A DNA stretch of 64,000 nucleotides from Raphanus sativus. Its lineage: Eukaryota > Streptophyta > Magnoliopsida > Brassicales > Brassicaceae. The DNA is taken from the NCBI RefSeq assembly GCF_000801105.2, contig NC_079512.1, forward strand, positions 26,863,848-26,927,847, given 5' to 3'. A program made the position numbers and the translations under genes. The notes beneath the pieces were generated by a model. The model searched no databases, was not told the origin of the DNA, and was given only the letters and a program-made list of their open reading frames with translations. Position 1 is the first letter of the stretch; every line of letters starts with the position of its first letter. This document shows positions 11,802 to 23,105 of the stretch, one piece after another.

Positions 11802-12215
11802 GACAACCTCCGACTTTTATCTATCTTATAATCTTTATGTAATAATAGTCTGATAGACTCTATTATTGTCTTCAGCATGTTAGTATGTTACTACCTGAAT
11901 TTATCCTGTCTGAAAGTGATAAATGAGCTTTAAGAAAATTGTGTTTTTGAAGACCAATATTCAAATAATAATTAGCAAGTGTCAAACACAAACCTAAATG
12001 AAGAGTCAAATCCAAATATATATAGATAAACTATACATAACCAAATACAAATAGATGTAATCATAAACATACATTTCATATTAAATACACATGTAATCCT
12101 AAAATGCAATGCAACCACAATCAAGGATCTGTAAGTTTGTTTTGCTGTTGTCTTTGAGGGAACGCTAATTACCTTATCGGTCACTAATCTCCTCTGGAAA
12201 ACTCATAAGCGAGTT
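11802..12215. other. Convergent intergenic region
   Basis: This is AT-rich DNA between the AAA-ATPase stop and the PP2C stop. It should hold the two 3' untranslated regions. I see no further gene or repeat. Confidence 0.5.
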
Positions 12216-13998
12216 TCAGCCGCTCTCATCTGCTAAACCATTAACGTTCATTTCACTACTTGCAGGGCCTGGTTCTCGACTCGCTACATTCTCTGTCTGG
12301 ACTTGCTTACTTTCACTGGATGAGAGCTTGAGGTCTCCAACTGGCGGCATCATCATCAAATTGGCTTCATCGGATGACGAGGAGCTGACGTGGCTTGACG
12401 AAGCCGTCTCCAAGAAACGAACGACGACACATGTGATGTTGTCTGCGCTTCCTCTCTTTATTGCTTCTCCCACAAGTTTCTTCGCTGACTCCTCTGGATC
12501 TTCAACTTCCTTAACCATTGCAACTGCTTCCTGCAAAAAAATATGAAGATTATAAACAACTATAGAGGTAAAGTAAAAAAGAAGCAACTTAAACGTCACA
12601 GACCTCATTAGAGAAAACATCCCATAGCCCGTCACTTGCTAGGATCAGAAACTCAAGAGATTCATCAATCTTCTCCTCCTGTATCCAATGACAAAAAAGG
12701 GTTTGGGAAAATCTGTCAGCTGGAACAAAATAAAAGGCCACGAAGTGAAAATACCCGGATTTCTGGATCCGCAACAACGTATTGCTTCAGAAGACGATCA
12801 CCAAATGCCCGAGAAACTGCAAGAATTCCTCCAACCCTCCACGTTCCTATTCAAATCAATGAATGAGAACACCAAACACACATAAAATTTAGAACTATCC
12901 GATTGAGAGAAAAAAAGTATGAAGCACATACCTGCCCACATCACAAACCCACCAGCATTCTCAATCCTTTCACGCTCATCACTTTGGTCAGGTTTATGGT
13001 CCCTTGACACCGCAATGGCTGTAGTAAACACACATAATCATGTTACACATCAAAGGGACAAGATTTACGATATTAGATACTTTCTCCTTTAAATTACAAA
13101 TGAAAGAAAATTAAACAATGGAAACTGATCTAAATAATCAAATTTACCATTTCCGCCTCTGCTGATAACAGCTCTTGAATCACCAACATTGGCAACAATC
13201 AAACGATCACCAATAAGTATAGCTGTTGAAGCAGTGGAACCAGCGTCTCTATTGTGACTATTTTCTGACTTGAGAAGTTCAGAGTCTGTATGGTTATAAG
13301 CATCACCTGAAAAAGAAAATTTAAACGCAAATTAGTAGAGTGCAGCATGGAATAAAAGACATTAATTGAGTAAAAAAAAAAAGTTTGTTGAGAAAGTACT
13401 AATAGCTGATTTGGTGTCAGAGGTGAAATTTGGATGAGTGATGAGGTTAGTGAAAAGATGACGCTTCACATACTCAGCTGCTCTGGCTCCACCATGGCCT
13501 GCCCCAAAAAAAAAAACAACAATTATTTCTTATTGATGATGAGGCTTGTTGTTCTTGAAGAGAAACATACCATCAAAAACTCCAAATAAACCAACGATTT
13601 GTCCATCGACGCCGTCGATCCTCGTCTCGAAGAAGTCTTCCATGGACGATCTCTTCCCCGTGGAGCTCGCATATCCATAGCTGAATTTTCCGTTCTGGCT
13701 GAAACCGAATCATGTGTTAATGTACAAAACACACAAAGATCGATGACGATAATTCAAATGAATCAAACAGAAACAATCACGAGTTAGATATGTAGCGAGA
13801 TCCAAATTCCAATCGAGAAACAAAGTGAAACCACAACTAGAATCAAAATTCAAAAACATTAGCTAAATGATTTTCACATGAATGAATCAAGAGGCAGTTA
13901 TGAGATGAATTGACGAACCTGAGACCTCCGCCGCTCGCCGGAGTTTCAACGGTCTGCGTCGGGTTTGAACACGACACCGCCAAATCCAGATATCCCAT
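12216..13998 (-). CDS. Protein phosphatase 2C family protein
   Basis: This is a PP2C-type Ser/Thr phosphatase (PPM family, Mg/Mn-dependent), at the position of At5g10740. Eight exons (13998-13919, 13698-13571, 13498-13400, 13306-13148, 13018-12932, 12846-12755, 12678-12604, 12530-12216) close a 344-residue frame. Motifs in order: [20 protein letters not shown], with the metal-site Glu-Asp; [15 protein letters not shown], with the metal-binding DGHGG split by an intron; [27 protein letters not shown]; and [10 protein letters not shown], with the last metal Asp. The catalytic domain is complete. A Ser-rich acidic tail of about 60 residues follows. The chosen start [10 protein letters not shown] carries a Gly at position 2 but no clear myristoylation consensus. 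An ABRE-like ACACGTGGC lies about 290 bp upstream. Confidence 0.92.
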
Positions 13999-15163
13999 AA
14001 TTAACTTCCTTCCACAAAAAAAATTCAAAAGGTTAATCTGCTCGGGATGTTCGTCTAACCTGAAAGAATCACGAGGAGAGAGAGAGGAAGAAGAAGAAGA
14101 TGGGGAGATTCACGTGTTTGAGAAAAAAAAATAGAGAAAAGGGAAAAGGGGAAAGAGAGATGATCGACGTTTCGAGAGCTTATTCCGGCGAACGATTTCA
14201 TGCTAATTATAGAAAGATCACAGAAGAAGAACAGAACACACACAAGTCAAAAACCGCTTTAACCAATGACGCGTCGACAGGTACTGACACGTGGCGCTCG
14301 TTAACCGGTGTGTTGACTTTTTAATCTTTTTATTAACACATCAACATTGACCATCGTCGGTAGACCTTATTTGTTGATTTTGCAATATTTAAAAAAAAAA
14401 GATGAGCCCATGAGCCTATAGTTTTATCAACTTCATTTAAGATAAGACTATAGTAGGCCCGAACAATGAACAGAATCAATGGGGTCTTTGGGTGAGTTAG
14501 AAGATGCTCTTGAATTCATTCTTAAGTTTTGGTTTGTCTTTGTGTTTCTAAAGCAGAAATCAATTTTGGTTCTTATCAACCTGCTTTCTTGATCTATGTT
14601 TCCGTACGAGTCTCTTACAAATAGATCATTGACTATAGGTGGTTTCATATGGCAGGTATCCTTCAGTGGTGTTTCACACATTTGTCTTAAGGAGTTAAGG
14701 GTAAGGCCAAACTTCAATGGTATTCCTTTTGTTTCCATCAACACATAAATGTATGTCTCTCTGACCAAGATCCTACTGCTGACTGCACTGCAGAGAGCTA
14801 GAGAGTTGACTAGAAGATGTAACCAAGAGTGGAACCACTGTCTTGGATCAACCATTTTATCTAAGATGTAAGTGATATTGAATAGTCAGATTTTAAAACA
14901 CAAAGATCACAATGTAGAATGTATATATCATAGGTTGAACTTTTTGATTAGAAATTGGGAATAAATAAAAATTACAAATTGCCATCTCTGTTCTAACTAA
15001 TTAGCTTTTACTGAATGTTAGGATGTGTGTTATTTAGTTTTAGTTTTTCTGGATCTAAAATTATATACATAACTATCTAATATTTTATCTCTGGATATTC
15101 AAAATCTGGTTATCTAATAGTATGTATGAATTCAAAATATTATAGATAAGATTTTTTTATTAT
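13999..15163. other. PP2C promoter and unassigned DNA
   Basis: The first 300 bp are the PP2C leader and promoter (GA-rich, with an ABRE-like site). A longer open frame on the minus strand (14448-14855) shows no motif I recognise and no obvious splice context. The rest is AT-rich and unassigned. Confidence 0.4.
14287..14295. promoter_or_regulatory. ABRE/G-box upstream of PP2C
   Basis: ACACGTGGC fits the ABA-responsive element consensus bound by ABF-type bZIP factors. It lies about 290 bp upstream of the PP2C start codon on the minus strand. The element is functionally symmetrical, so orientation is not decisive. Confidence 0.45.
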
Positions 15164-15651
15164 ACACTCCATCTGTTTCAAAATAATGTATGTTTTAGAA
15201 TTTTCACACATATTAAGAAAATATGTAAACTTTTGATCATAAATACATTATTATTCGTTATTAACTAGTTTTCATAATTTTAACCAATCAAAATTTATTG
15301 AACACAATTAATGTCTTTAAAGTTTACAATTTATCATTATTAAATGCATTGTAAAATATGTACTCCCTCCGTTTCGATTTAATTGTCGTTATAGAAAAAA
15401 AATTTCGTTTCAAAATAAGTGTCGTTTTAGAGTTTCAATGCAAAATTTATTAAAAAAATTCTCCATTTTATTTTTTTATTGGTTGAAATATGGTTATATG
15501 TATAGGTAATTGTGTTTTTATCTTATACAAAATTATATTTTTTTTAATCTGTCTGTATAAAACTAGAACAACAATTAAAATGAAACGTAGTGAGTATCTT
15601 TTATAAATATTTTTTTTTTAAAACATGGATCATTTTGAAATGGATGGAGTA
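15164..15651. mobile_element. Stowaway-type MITE (family B), interrupted
   Basis: The left terminus ACTCCATCTGTTTCAAAATA and the right terminus ATTTTGAAATGGATGGAGT are inverted repeats. The left interior (TATGTTTTAGAATTTTCACA) matches the family-B element at 1025-1264. The element is split by a second MITE at 15361-15596; without it the length is about 250 bp, as for the other copies. The ends are more diverged than those of the insert, as expected of an older element. Confidence 0.75.
15361..15596. mobile_element. Stowaway-type MITE (family A) nested in another
   Basis: Termini TACTCCCTCCGTTTCGATTT and TGAAACGTAGTGAGTA enclose about 236 bp with family-A interior (AAATAAGTGTCGTTTTAGA). It lies wholly inside the older family-B MITE, with TA at each junction. 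Confidence 0.8.
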
Positions 15652-16700
15652 TATGTTTTCAGTAAGTGTTGTTTCATCATATACATATAAAACTATTAAT
15701 AAATATATCTACCAGTGCTCACTCAAATTACACACTTAAATCTATATATAATAGCAAACCTAATTTTGTTCTCTTATGACATCAGCATTTTTTTATAGGA
15801 AAAAAAAAGTTTGATCATACGTTTGAGTTTATCACTGCTTCTAATCCGACGGACAAGATTTTTTTATAATCACAAATCTTACGTCATCTAACTGTTTCAA
15901 CAAATCGACGCACCTCTTCTATAATCGACGCACCCCTTCTCTAATTGATGCACCCTTTATGGTGACCTCTTTTGGTACCTTTTTAAACAGTCGTTGTGTT
16001 CTAAGAACGCTTCTTAATCCAAGTCCCAAGGAAAAGCTTTGGATCATAATCATAATCTGCCCTAACCGGCCAATTCGATGCTACAGACCTACAGTTGATT
16101 TCTAATAGATCTCGCCACGAGTCTAAACCACCACCGCTGTCACCGTTCACGGAGAGGAGAAACCAACATCATAAAGTTGATCAGAGAGAAGAGCAAGAAG
16201 AAGAAGAAGAAAGTTGTGGTGGTGACAACGCTGCCATGGAAGGAATTGAAAATCTCAAAGTCAGAGAAAATAAGATACGGAGGATAGATCATGTCATCCG
16301 ATGTTGAGCCTCAACTACGCAACTTGGAAGCTTCGTCTGTTAAAGCTTCGCTGTTTCTAGGGTCGGAAGCTACAGGGGGCAGACGTCAATGCATGTCTTT
16401 CTCTAATAACATCTGTTTTTCTTTCTAAATTACGTTTATAAAGCTTATGAACGTAGAGATGCGATGTTTCTAGATGTCAGTGAATAGATTGCATAGATGG
16501 TAAATGTATGCTCAGGAGAAGGCGGTTAATACTGCTTCAAATTAATTATCTACTCCTTATTTAACATGTTGTCTTTTTCTAATCTCTTGCATGTTCTCAA
16601 CTTCGGTTACATGTTATTAGGCTGGTTCCACAGAGAATCAAGATATTGAATATTTATACGCTGTAGTCTGAGTAGGCTTGTTCTTGTGAATATGATTGTA
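15652..16700. other. Unassigned repeat-like DNA, possible Helitron start
   Basis: At 15741 the sequence TCTATATATAATAGCAAACC follows an A, as the 5' end of a small Helitron would, but I find no matching 3' hairpin plus CTRR end. Three near copies of ATCGACGCACC-type sequence lie at 15904-15953. A small frame at 16291-16428 (starts MSSDVEPQLRNLEASS, 45 residues) looks mildly coding-like, but I cannot name it. Confidence 0.3.
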
Positions 16701-16705
16701 TCGCA

Positions 16706-17591
16706 GGTCCAGCATCACCCTGGGACAGTGCTGATCATCCTTGCTGGTAGGTTCAAGGCAAGAGAGGAAACTCTGATGGAGCCCTGGACGTATTTTATCT
16801 GAATAATACTTTCCTTTTATTACTCTCAGATTGTAAACAGTACAATACTGAGCATAAATCCTAAGCAAATTGCTTAAATATCCTAAACAAACTCCATAAA
16901 AACCCAAAAGCAAAATACAAATAAGTCTGCTATTTATATTACTCAAGTTTATTGTTTTCTGTTACGCTTCTATCTCAAGCTCTCCCTTGTACTTCTTCAC
17001 TTCTGTCCTCTTCATCTACGTGTTGCCTTCCTCTCGTGTCCTTACGTATACACTCCAAGGTCTATCAGTCTTTGAGGCAGAGAGAAAGGTAACAATCTTC
17101 GTTGGGAAATATATCAACTTTTCTGATGAAAAACATAATACAGCTCCGTAGCCTGTTGTAGGTGCTAGTTAATTTGGCACCTCGTTGTAGGTGCTAGTTA
17201 ATTTGGTGCTAGTTAATTTGGCTTACTGGTGGAAGGTTCAAACCGGGCTTCGTAGCCTGGTGGTAATGGAACCTCGGCTGAGGTGCCCGCCACCCAGCTT
17301 CGAAACCCGGCCACAGCGATTTAACATCCTTACTGCTGGGGCGCTGGACCCCTTCGGGGGATATTTGGGAAAGTGGCTGCCCAGACACCAGAGATATCAA
17401 AAAAAAAAAAAAAAAAACATAATACAGCTCCTCTCTTCATTCTCAGAAAGTGTTTACACAAGGGAAAAAGACGACCAGAAGGTTGTGGACGGAGCTTTGA
17501 TCAAAGCAATTGAGGCAGTTTCAAAGTTGAATACTTGATTTGGTACAAAGTTTTCATTGCACAAGGAATGGAGCCCCATAAGCTTGTTTTC
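16706..17591 (+). pseudogene. Ribosomal protein eL6 (RPL6) pseudogene
   Basis: Decayed pieces of a cytosolic ribosomal protein eL6 gene lie in order on the plus strand. After a possible acceptor at 16705, 16711-16775 encodes the PGTVLIILAGRFK core. It carries two apparent one-base deletions, one before PGT and one after FK. A short piece at 17062-17088 resembles the FEAE-K stretch and ends at a GT donor-like site. After an AG at 17462, 17463-17591 encodes DDQKVVDGALIKAIEAV, then an in-frame stop, then a remnant of the C-terminal SL-x(n)-PHKLVF. Much of the middle is unrecognisable. Intron-like GT...AG between the last two pieces argues for a copied genomic segment rather than a processed transcript. 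A SINE sits in that intron. Confidence 0.75.
17129..17431 (+). mobile_element. tRNA-derived SINE with target-site duplications
   Basis: A 19-bp direct repeat AAAAACATAATACAGCTCC occurs at 17129-17147 and 17413-17431. Between them is an element of about 265 bp that ends in a poly(A) run (17400-17417). Pol III promoter-like boxes are visible: A-box TAGCCTGGTGG (about 17253) and B-box GCTTCGAAACC (about 17297). The first 90 bp are a composite head with three copies of GTGCTAGTTAATTTGG and a second partial A/B-box-like segment. It lies in the last intron of the eL6 pseudogene. Confidence 0.88.
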
Positions 17592-18251
17592 AAGATTTTA
17601 ATAACCTTTCATGAGCATTTTAGAGTATATGTGCACTCATGTGTTACTCCTTTTTGGTTCTTGTCCACCTACTAGATATATTTTTGACTTGTACATTCTA
17701 TATATGACATTTGGTATAAACAGTCTTATCTTAATTAATTTGAACTTTGAAGCAATATTTTTCAGTTCTCAGTGAATCTTCAAGTAAACTGGGATGAGAG
17801 CACAAATAAATGAAATAGTTTTTTCCACAAATATTTTGTTGTAATGTGATTGATACTGATGTGGACACACATCAACAGAGGCATCGGGCTAATTGGGCTA
17901 ACAACCCGAACTTTACCATTATGATTTTTTTGATGCGTAGCTCGGAATTAATTTAGACAATTTATGACCTGAAAGAAATATAATTACTAATAGATTTGGA
18001 ACGTCGTGAGTGAGTTCTACTGTCTCTTACGCCAATTTGCCTTTGTCCTTTTACCATTAGAATTATAAAGCTGTGTAAAACACGATGGTAATGAAAAGCA
18101 AAATTAAATATGAAACAAAAAATAAAAAAGTAAAAAGTAAAAGTTTACTATTCCCGAGCATTTACGCACTGTTTTCTAGTAATAATAAAAATATAATTTG
18201 TGTGCTAAATCCTTAAATTAAGTGTAACCATTTTAATTTCGTTTTCTCATT
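17592..18251. other. Intergenic, nothing recognised
   Basis: AT-rich sequence between the eL6 relic and the first aspartic protease. I see no gene, repeat pair or transposon end here. Confidence 0.5.
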
Positions 18252-19954
18252 TTAACTACAACCATTCTGAGCAAACCCGATCCGTCCTCCCGCCTTATCA
18301 TACACAACTTGTAGCGTCATTTGCTGAACACTTCCAAAGATGGCGAATACACCATCGTTGTCATTGCCTGCAAACGCCAAGCAAACGTGCGATGCATCAT
18401 ACGGATACAAAATCCCATTTAAGCCAAGCTCAACCGTGGTGCCGCCGCGGAAGGAGAAGGAAACTTTCGGGACAGCCATCGTGTCGAAACCTTTGGGATC
18501 GTAACAAGTGTCCAAAAGTTCTACCCCTGACGTAGTCGTGTAGTTCCTCATATTTTCCTTAAACGCGCTTCGCAGTGCCGCATAAGCCTTGGGAGGGAGG
18601 CGAGTGATCACGGTGCCCGAGTCGATTATAGCACGGGGTTTTGAGAGAACGGTTGATGGAATCTCCAGTTTCTTACCTCCGACCGTGATGCCTACGATAT
18701 CAAGACCATATAAGTATGGCGTGTCTGGTAAGGTAATCATCGGCGTGAACCTGACTGATTTAGAGATTCCGGTGGATCCGAAGGTGAGAAGGCCGGTTCT
18801 GCCGGAAGAAGGGAGACAGTAAGAGAATATATTATTGTATGTTTTAGCCGTCTGCGACGGAAACGAGAGTACGTGGCGGCTAAGGCCGAGAACTCCAGCA
18901 GTCTTGCCGTTAATTTTAGCCTCGTTTTCACTGCAACCGAAGTGAATGCCGTCGAAGACATCGGCGCTTGTTACGGTAAACTTCTCCTTGGCGAGAAATC
19001 CGTAAGAGGACGAAGTATCGGTGTACTTGATTCCGTAGCAGCAACGAGGCGCCCTACAATCTCTATGTATATCTAATCGAGGGGATGAAATTAAAAACTC
19101 GGTTAATTAGACATAACCGGCGGAAACAAAAAATGCAAAAAAAAAAGAAAAAAAAATGTACAAATCGAACCTGCGGATCTGAGATCACTACACACTGGAG
19201 ACGTAGACGATACTGTGTCGAAGGAAGTAGAAAAGGAAGGGTTAAAGATGAGTTTGTCTTTGGAGTGGCACTTTATACTTGTATATCTACCGCATTGCCT
19301 GCACTTTGTCCACGTCAAATCGCTGCCAGTGTCTACGATCAGTGGCTGGCTGTGTTCAGGTGTTCCGATTCCGATTGTCACGATGTAGCTCCCTGAACCG
19401 AGATCTTCCTTGCTCTTGATCTCGTCCTTAACCGGTAAATCTTTGGAACCGGTTTGCGTAAGTCGGTCTCCCAAATTATTTGACTGCTTTGAGTGGATAG
19501 AGTTCACTCGTGCTTGGTCGCGTCTGAGGATGTCTGCGTGGTCGAGTTTAACAGCTTTGCCGCTCCCAAAAGGCGAGCACGCGCCGTGCTTGTGCACCAC
19601 GCGTAGCGACGACTTAGTAACATATTCTGAGCAAGAAATTCATGTTAAACAACACCAAAGACTCCCTAGTAGAGTAAACTTGTTATCTATTATAGTTCGT
19701 CTGACAGATGGTGTTAACGGTGTATTCTTCTATCTCGTGTATAAAGAGAATGAATCATTTAGAGAATTAATTTACTAAAAATAGTCACCTTTTGAAGAAT
19801 GAACACAAGACGATGAAGGAGAAAGAGAGCTGAGCTGGATTGTATGATAATCAACTTTTCCACTCTCTCTTTCTTGAGCTCCCACAATAAAATCCCTGCT
19901 GAGATATACACAAAGGAGTATTATGATATTCAGCAATTTATTTATAAAGCTCAT
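18252..19954 (-). CDS. Secreted A1 aspartic protease (AED1-like), copy 1
   Basis: This is a pepsin-like plant aspartic protease of the nepenthesin/CDR1/AED1 group, at the position of At5g10760/At5g10770. Exons 19954-19789, 19626-19171 and 19060-18252 close a 476-residue frame. An in-frame ATG 15 bp upstream (19969) would add five residues. The N-terminus MSFINKLLNIIILLCVYLS is a signal peptide. A propeptide precedes the first catalytic motif DTGSDLTW in exon 2; the second, DSGTVITRL, is in exon 3, and C-terminal Cys residues (GFAQNGCS) are kept. Family members act in the apoplast; AED1 dampens systemic immunity. Compared with copy 2, the segment after the first active site (CRQCGRYTSIKCHSKDK) has extra residues and the nepenthesin insert differs, so the two have diverged. 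Both active-site Asp residues are intact. Confidence 0.9.
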
Positions 19955-19969
19955 TTTGCTATCTCTCAC

Positions 19970-20806
19970 AGCTACAATATTACATGCAATTGATTGGTCC
20001 TTTTATAACCAATCTGTTTGTTGAAGAAAGTATCTAGCTAGTGGATGTTGTGGTTAAGATCTATGCTACGGCATAAGTATGGACAGGGCATCATTTTGTT
20101 TTTATCTAAGCTTTTGTCCCCAGCTCAGACTCAGTCCAGCGTACTAAAGGGGTTGTTATAGTCAACGACATACTATTATGTGATTGTGGCTCTATACTCC
20201 AAGTTTTCAAGTTTGGCGTGCTTATAAGTTATATAACCAATATTCCATTAAATGGTAATGTCATTCTGTGTCTATATTCCAAGTCTCCGAGTACTTAATT
20301 CTAGCCGTTCTTGACGGGTTGAATTGTTCCACTTAAATAATTGACTAAGCACTGACCTAAGTTTCAATTGCAAAGTACGCCACTGACCTGAGTCAATTGC
20401 AATGTTAAGTCAATGCCCAATGACCTGAGTTGAAATATTTTTCAGCAGTTTATTTTTTTTTTAATTTGAATTTGCACACACGTCGAAACTGTGGGCCCCT
20501 GTATGGGTGGTACAGAACTCACTTACGTTGTTTCTTTTTTTGTTAACCTCACTTATGTAGGGAGTCCCTTGTGTTGTTTCATGTATCAAACTTCATTCTA
20601 TATTGGAATCAAAGAAAATGTATACATCAGCAGTTTGGGCTTTTTCAATAAAAGGTGTAAACTGTTGTATAATCCACACATATTTATTTCTGTACACTTT
20701 ACTTTCCAGGCCCATCAATCTCTTGGCCCAATTACACACTTGAATAAGAAGGATAAAGCTAATTACTGCCAAATCCATAAAATATAAACCACCTCTTTTA
20801 TTAGTT
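19970..20806. other. Intergenic between the two protease genes
   Basis: This holds the promoter of protease copy 1 and the 3' region of copy 2. Short near repeats of CACTGACCTGAGTCAATTGC lie around 20350-20430. No gene is seen. Confidence 0.45.
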
Positions 20807-22782
20807 TCAACTACACCCATTTGGAGCAAACCCAACCCGCCCACCCGCACCATCATACACAACTTCCAGCGTTTGCTGCTGAACGTTTCCAAAGATAGCA
20901 GCGTTATTATCATCGCTATTCCCCGCAAACGCCAAACATACCTGCGACATCTTAAACGCGTATAAAACCCCCGTCGATCCAAGCTCCACGACGGCCCCAC
21001 CGCTGAAAGAGAACGCCACTTTCGGTATCGTAACCGTCTTAAGCCCGCTGAGATCGAAACACGTGTCCAAGATCGACACCCCCTCCGCGCTCGGGTACTG
21101 ACTCATCTTCGCCTTGAACGCGGTTTTCAGCGCCGCGTAAGCTTTCGGCGGGAGACGAGTGATGACGGTCCCGGAGTCGATCAGAGCTCCCGGAGTAGAG
21201 AACACGGTGGAAGGAATCGCTAGTTTCTCACCGCCGACGGTGATTCCGACGATGTCGAGGCCGTAGAAGGATGTGCCGTCGGTGATCGTGGAGATCGGGG
21301 TGAACTTGACGGATCTGGAGATCCCGGCGGTTCCGAAGGTGAGGTGTCCGGTGTAGCTGGCCGAGGAAGGGAGGCAGTAGGAGAAGATCTTGTTGTAGGT
21401 CGTCGCCGTCTGCGACGGGAAAGAGAGCTTGTCGCGGCCTAGTCCGAGAAGTCCGGCGACGCCGGTGAACAGTCCTTGGTTGTTCTCGCCGCAGCCGAAG
21501 TAAACGCCGTCGAATACGTTGGTGCTCGCGAGGGTGAACTTCTCCTTGGCGAGGAATCCGACGGAGAAGGATTGATCGCCGTATTGAATACCGTAGACGC
21601 ATGTCGAAGCTGAGCAGCTTCCGGCGTTACCTAATCGGCGGGAAAAACGGTTAACATAACCGGAATAAAATTGGAAAACCGGTTGACATAACCGGACTAA
21701 AAATCAGAAAACCGGTTAACAAAAATTGAGAAAAGTAAAACCGAAATCGAACCTGTAGCAGAAGAGAGAGAACTACACGCGGCCGAAGAGCAGGAGACGT
21801 TGTAGTACGAGGAAGACGAGGACGGGTTAAAGATTGGTTCCTTTTGGGAATAGCATGTTTGAACACACGGCTCGCATTGAATCCACGTCAGATCGCTTCC
21901 CGTGTCGAAGATCAAAGACAAATCGCGTTTCGGTGTTCCGATTCCGACCGACACGACGTAGTTTCCTGTTCCGAAGGTGCTCCCGTCTTTAGCCGGTAGA
22001 GCCGTTGACTTGCTTTGCCTGACTCGGTCCGTGAGCTTCTTTGATAGTTTTGAGTGGATCGAGTTTACGCGCGCTTGGTCGAGTCTGAGGATCTCGGCAT
22101 GGTCTGGTGGACTCGTGGTGGCTTTGCCACTGGTCAAAGGCGAGCACGTGCCGTGCCTGTGCGTCACGTGCAGTGAGGACTTTGTATTAGACGCTGAATA
22201 GATAAGTTCACGTTAGAAACAACGACAATTTGCTCACAGATTCTCCAAAAATAAAACATTAGTATTATGGTGGTCGTTGATGTATTATTCATATATTATC
22301 TAACAAAATAAAATATAAAATTTCATTGTGATATCAACTACTGGAGTCGAAACATAGTTGTATTCATATTAATTAACTCACTTAACTAGCTAGCAAAATA
22401 TTCATATTTTCAATCAAGGAACATCTAACTATCGCTTTCTAATATTATGTGCCTTACTGGCAGTAAATTGTCCTTAATTGTAACTTAATTGATATTAAAC
22501 TATACCTTCATATGATCTTTACATTATAAGGACAACAAATATACAAAAGGACAGAGTATGTATAAGCTAAAACAGAATGAATCATAAGAAATTAGCTAAG
22601 ATAATATTACCTCTGCTAGAAAGAACACAAGGTGATGATGATGAAGGGAAGAGAGAGCTGAGTTGAATAGTATGAGAATCAATCTCTCCACTCTCTCGTT
22701 TTTGAGCTCCATCAGTACAACCCCAACTGAGACATACACAAGTGACTATTATGATATTCAGTACGTTCCTAGTAGAGCTCAT
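20807..22782 (-). CDS. Secreted A1 aspartic protease (AED1-like), copy 2
   Basis: This is the tandem paralogue of the downstream protease. Exons 22782-22611, 22193-21753 and 21630-20807 close a 478-residue frame with the same intron positions and phases as copy 1. The signal peptide starts MSSTRNVLNIIIVTCVCLSW; the mature enzyme has DTGSDLTW and DSGTVITRL active-site motifs, the Cys-rich nepenthesin-type insert (CEPCVQTCYSQKEPIFNPS), and ends GFAPNGCS. It is closer to the textbook family sequence than copy 1. Its third exon is unusually GC-rich for the window, with a long open frame on the other strand. It is likely secreted and defence- or stress-associated, by family knowledge only. Confidence 0.92.
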
Positions 22783-23105
22783 TTTATCTCTCTCTTATTT
22801 GTCTCTTACAATAATAATAAAAAGTGTGACTCAATGGATGACAATGGTTGGTCCTTTATAAGCAATCTGTTGGGTTAAGAAAGTCTCTAGTGGAGGTTGT
22901 TAAACTTTAGAAGCAATCGATTCATCCACATATCATATAAGTTAGGGGACTCCAATCGTTTCACTAACCAGTTGGATAGCGACACTTCAGCTGGCAAAGA
23001 GCATTATTGTTATTTTTGTGTGTTTTGTCGTTCACACACCAAGCACAATAAAATAGGATGATATTCCATTACGTGATTAATTGAGTAGTAAACCTAGTAG
23101 GTACC

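Noticed and set aside
14448..14855. A 135-residue open frame on the minus strand
   Set aside because: No family motif, no clear promoter or splice signals, and average composition. It may be part of an unknown transcript but cannot be supported as a gene.
16291..16428. A 45-residue frame (MSSDVEPQLRNLEASS...) in repeat-like DNA
   Set aside because: It looks mildly coding-like but is short, unidentified and between repeat fragments; left as a mention only.
21228..21602. Long Arg-rich frame overlapping protease copy 2
   Set aside because: It is a shadow frame of the GC-rich third exon of the protease.
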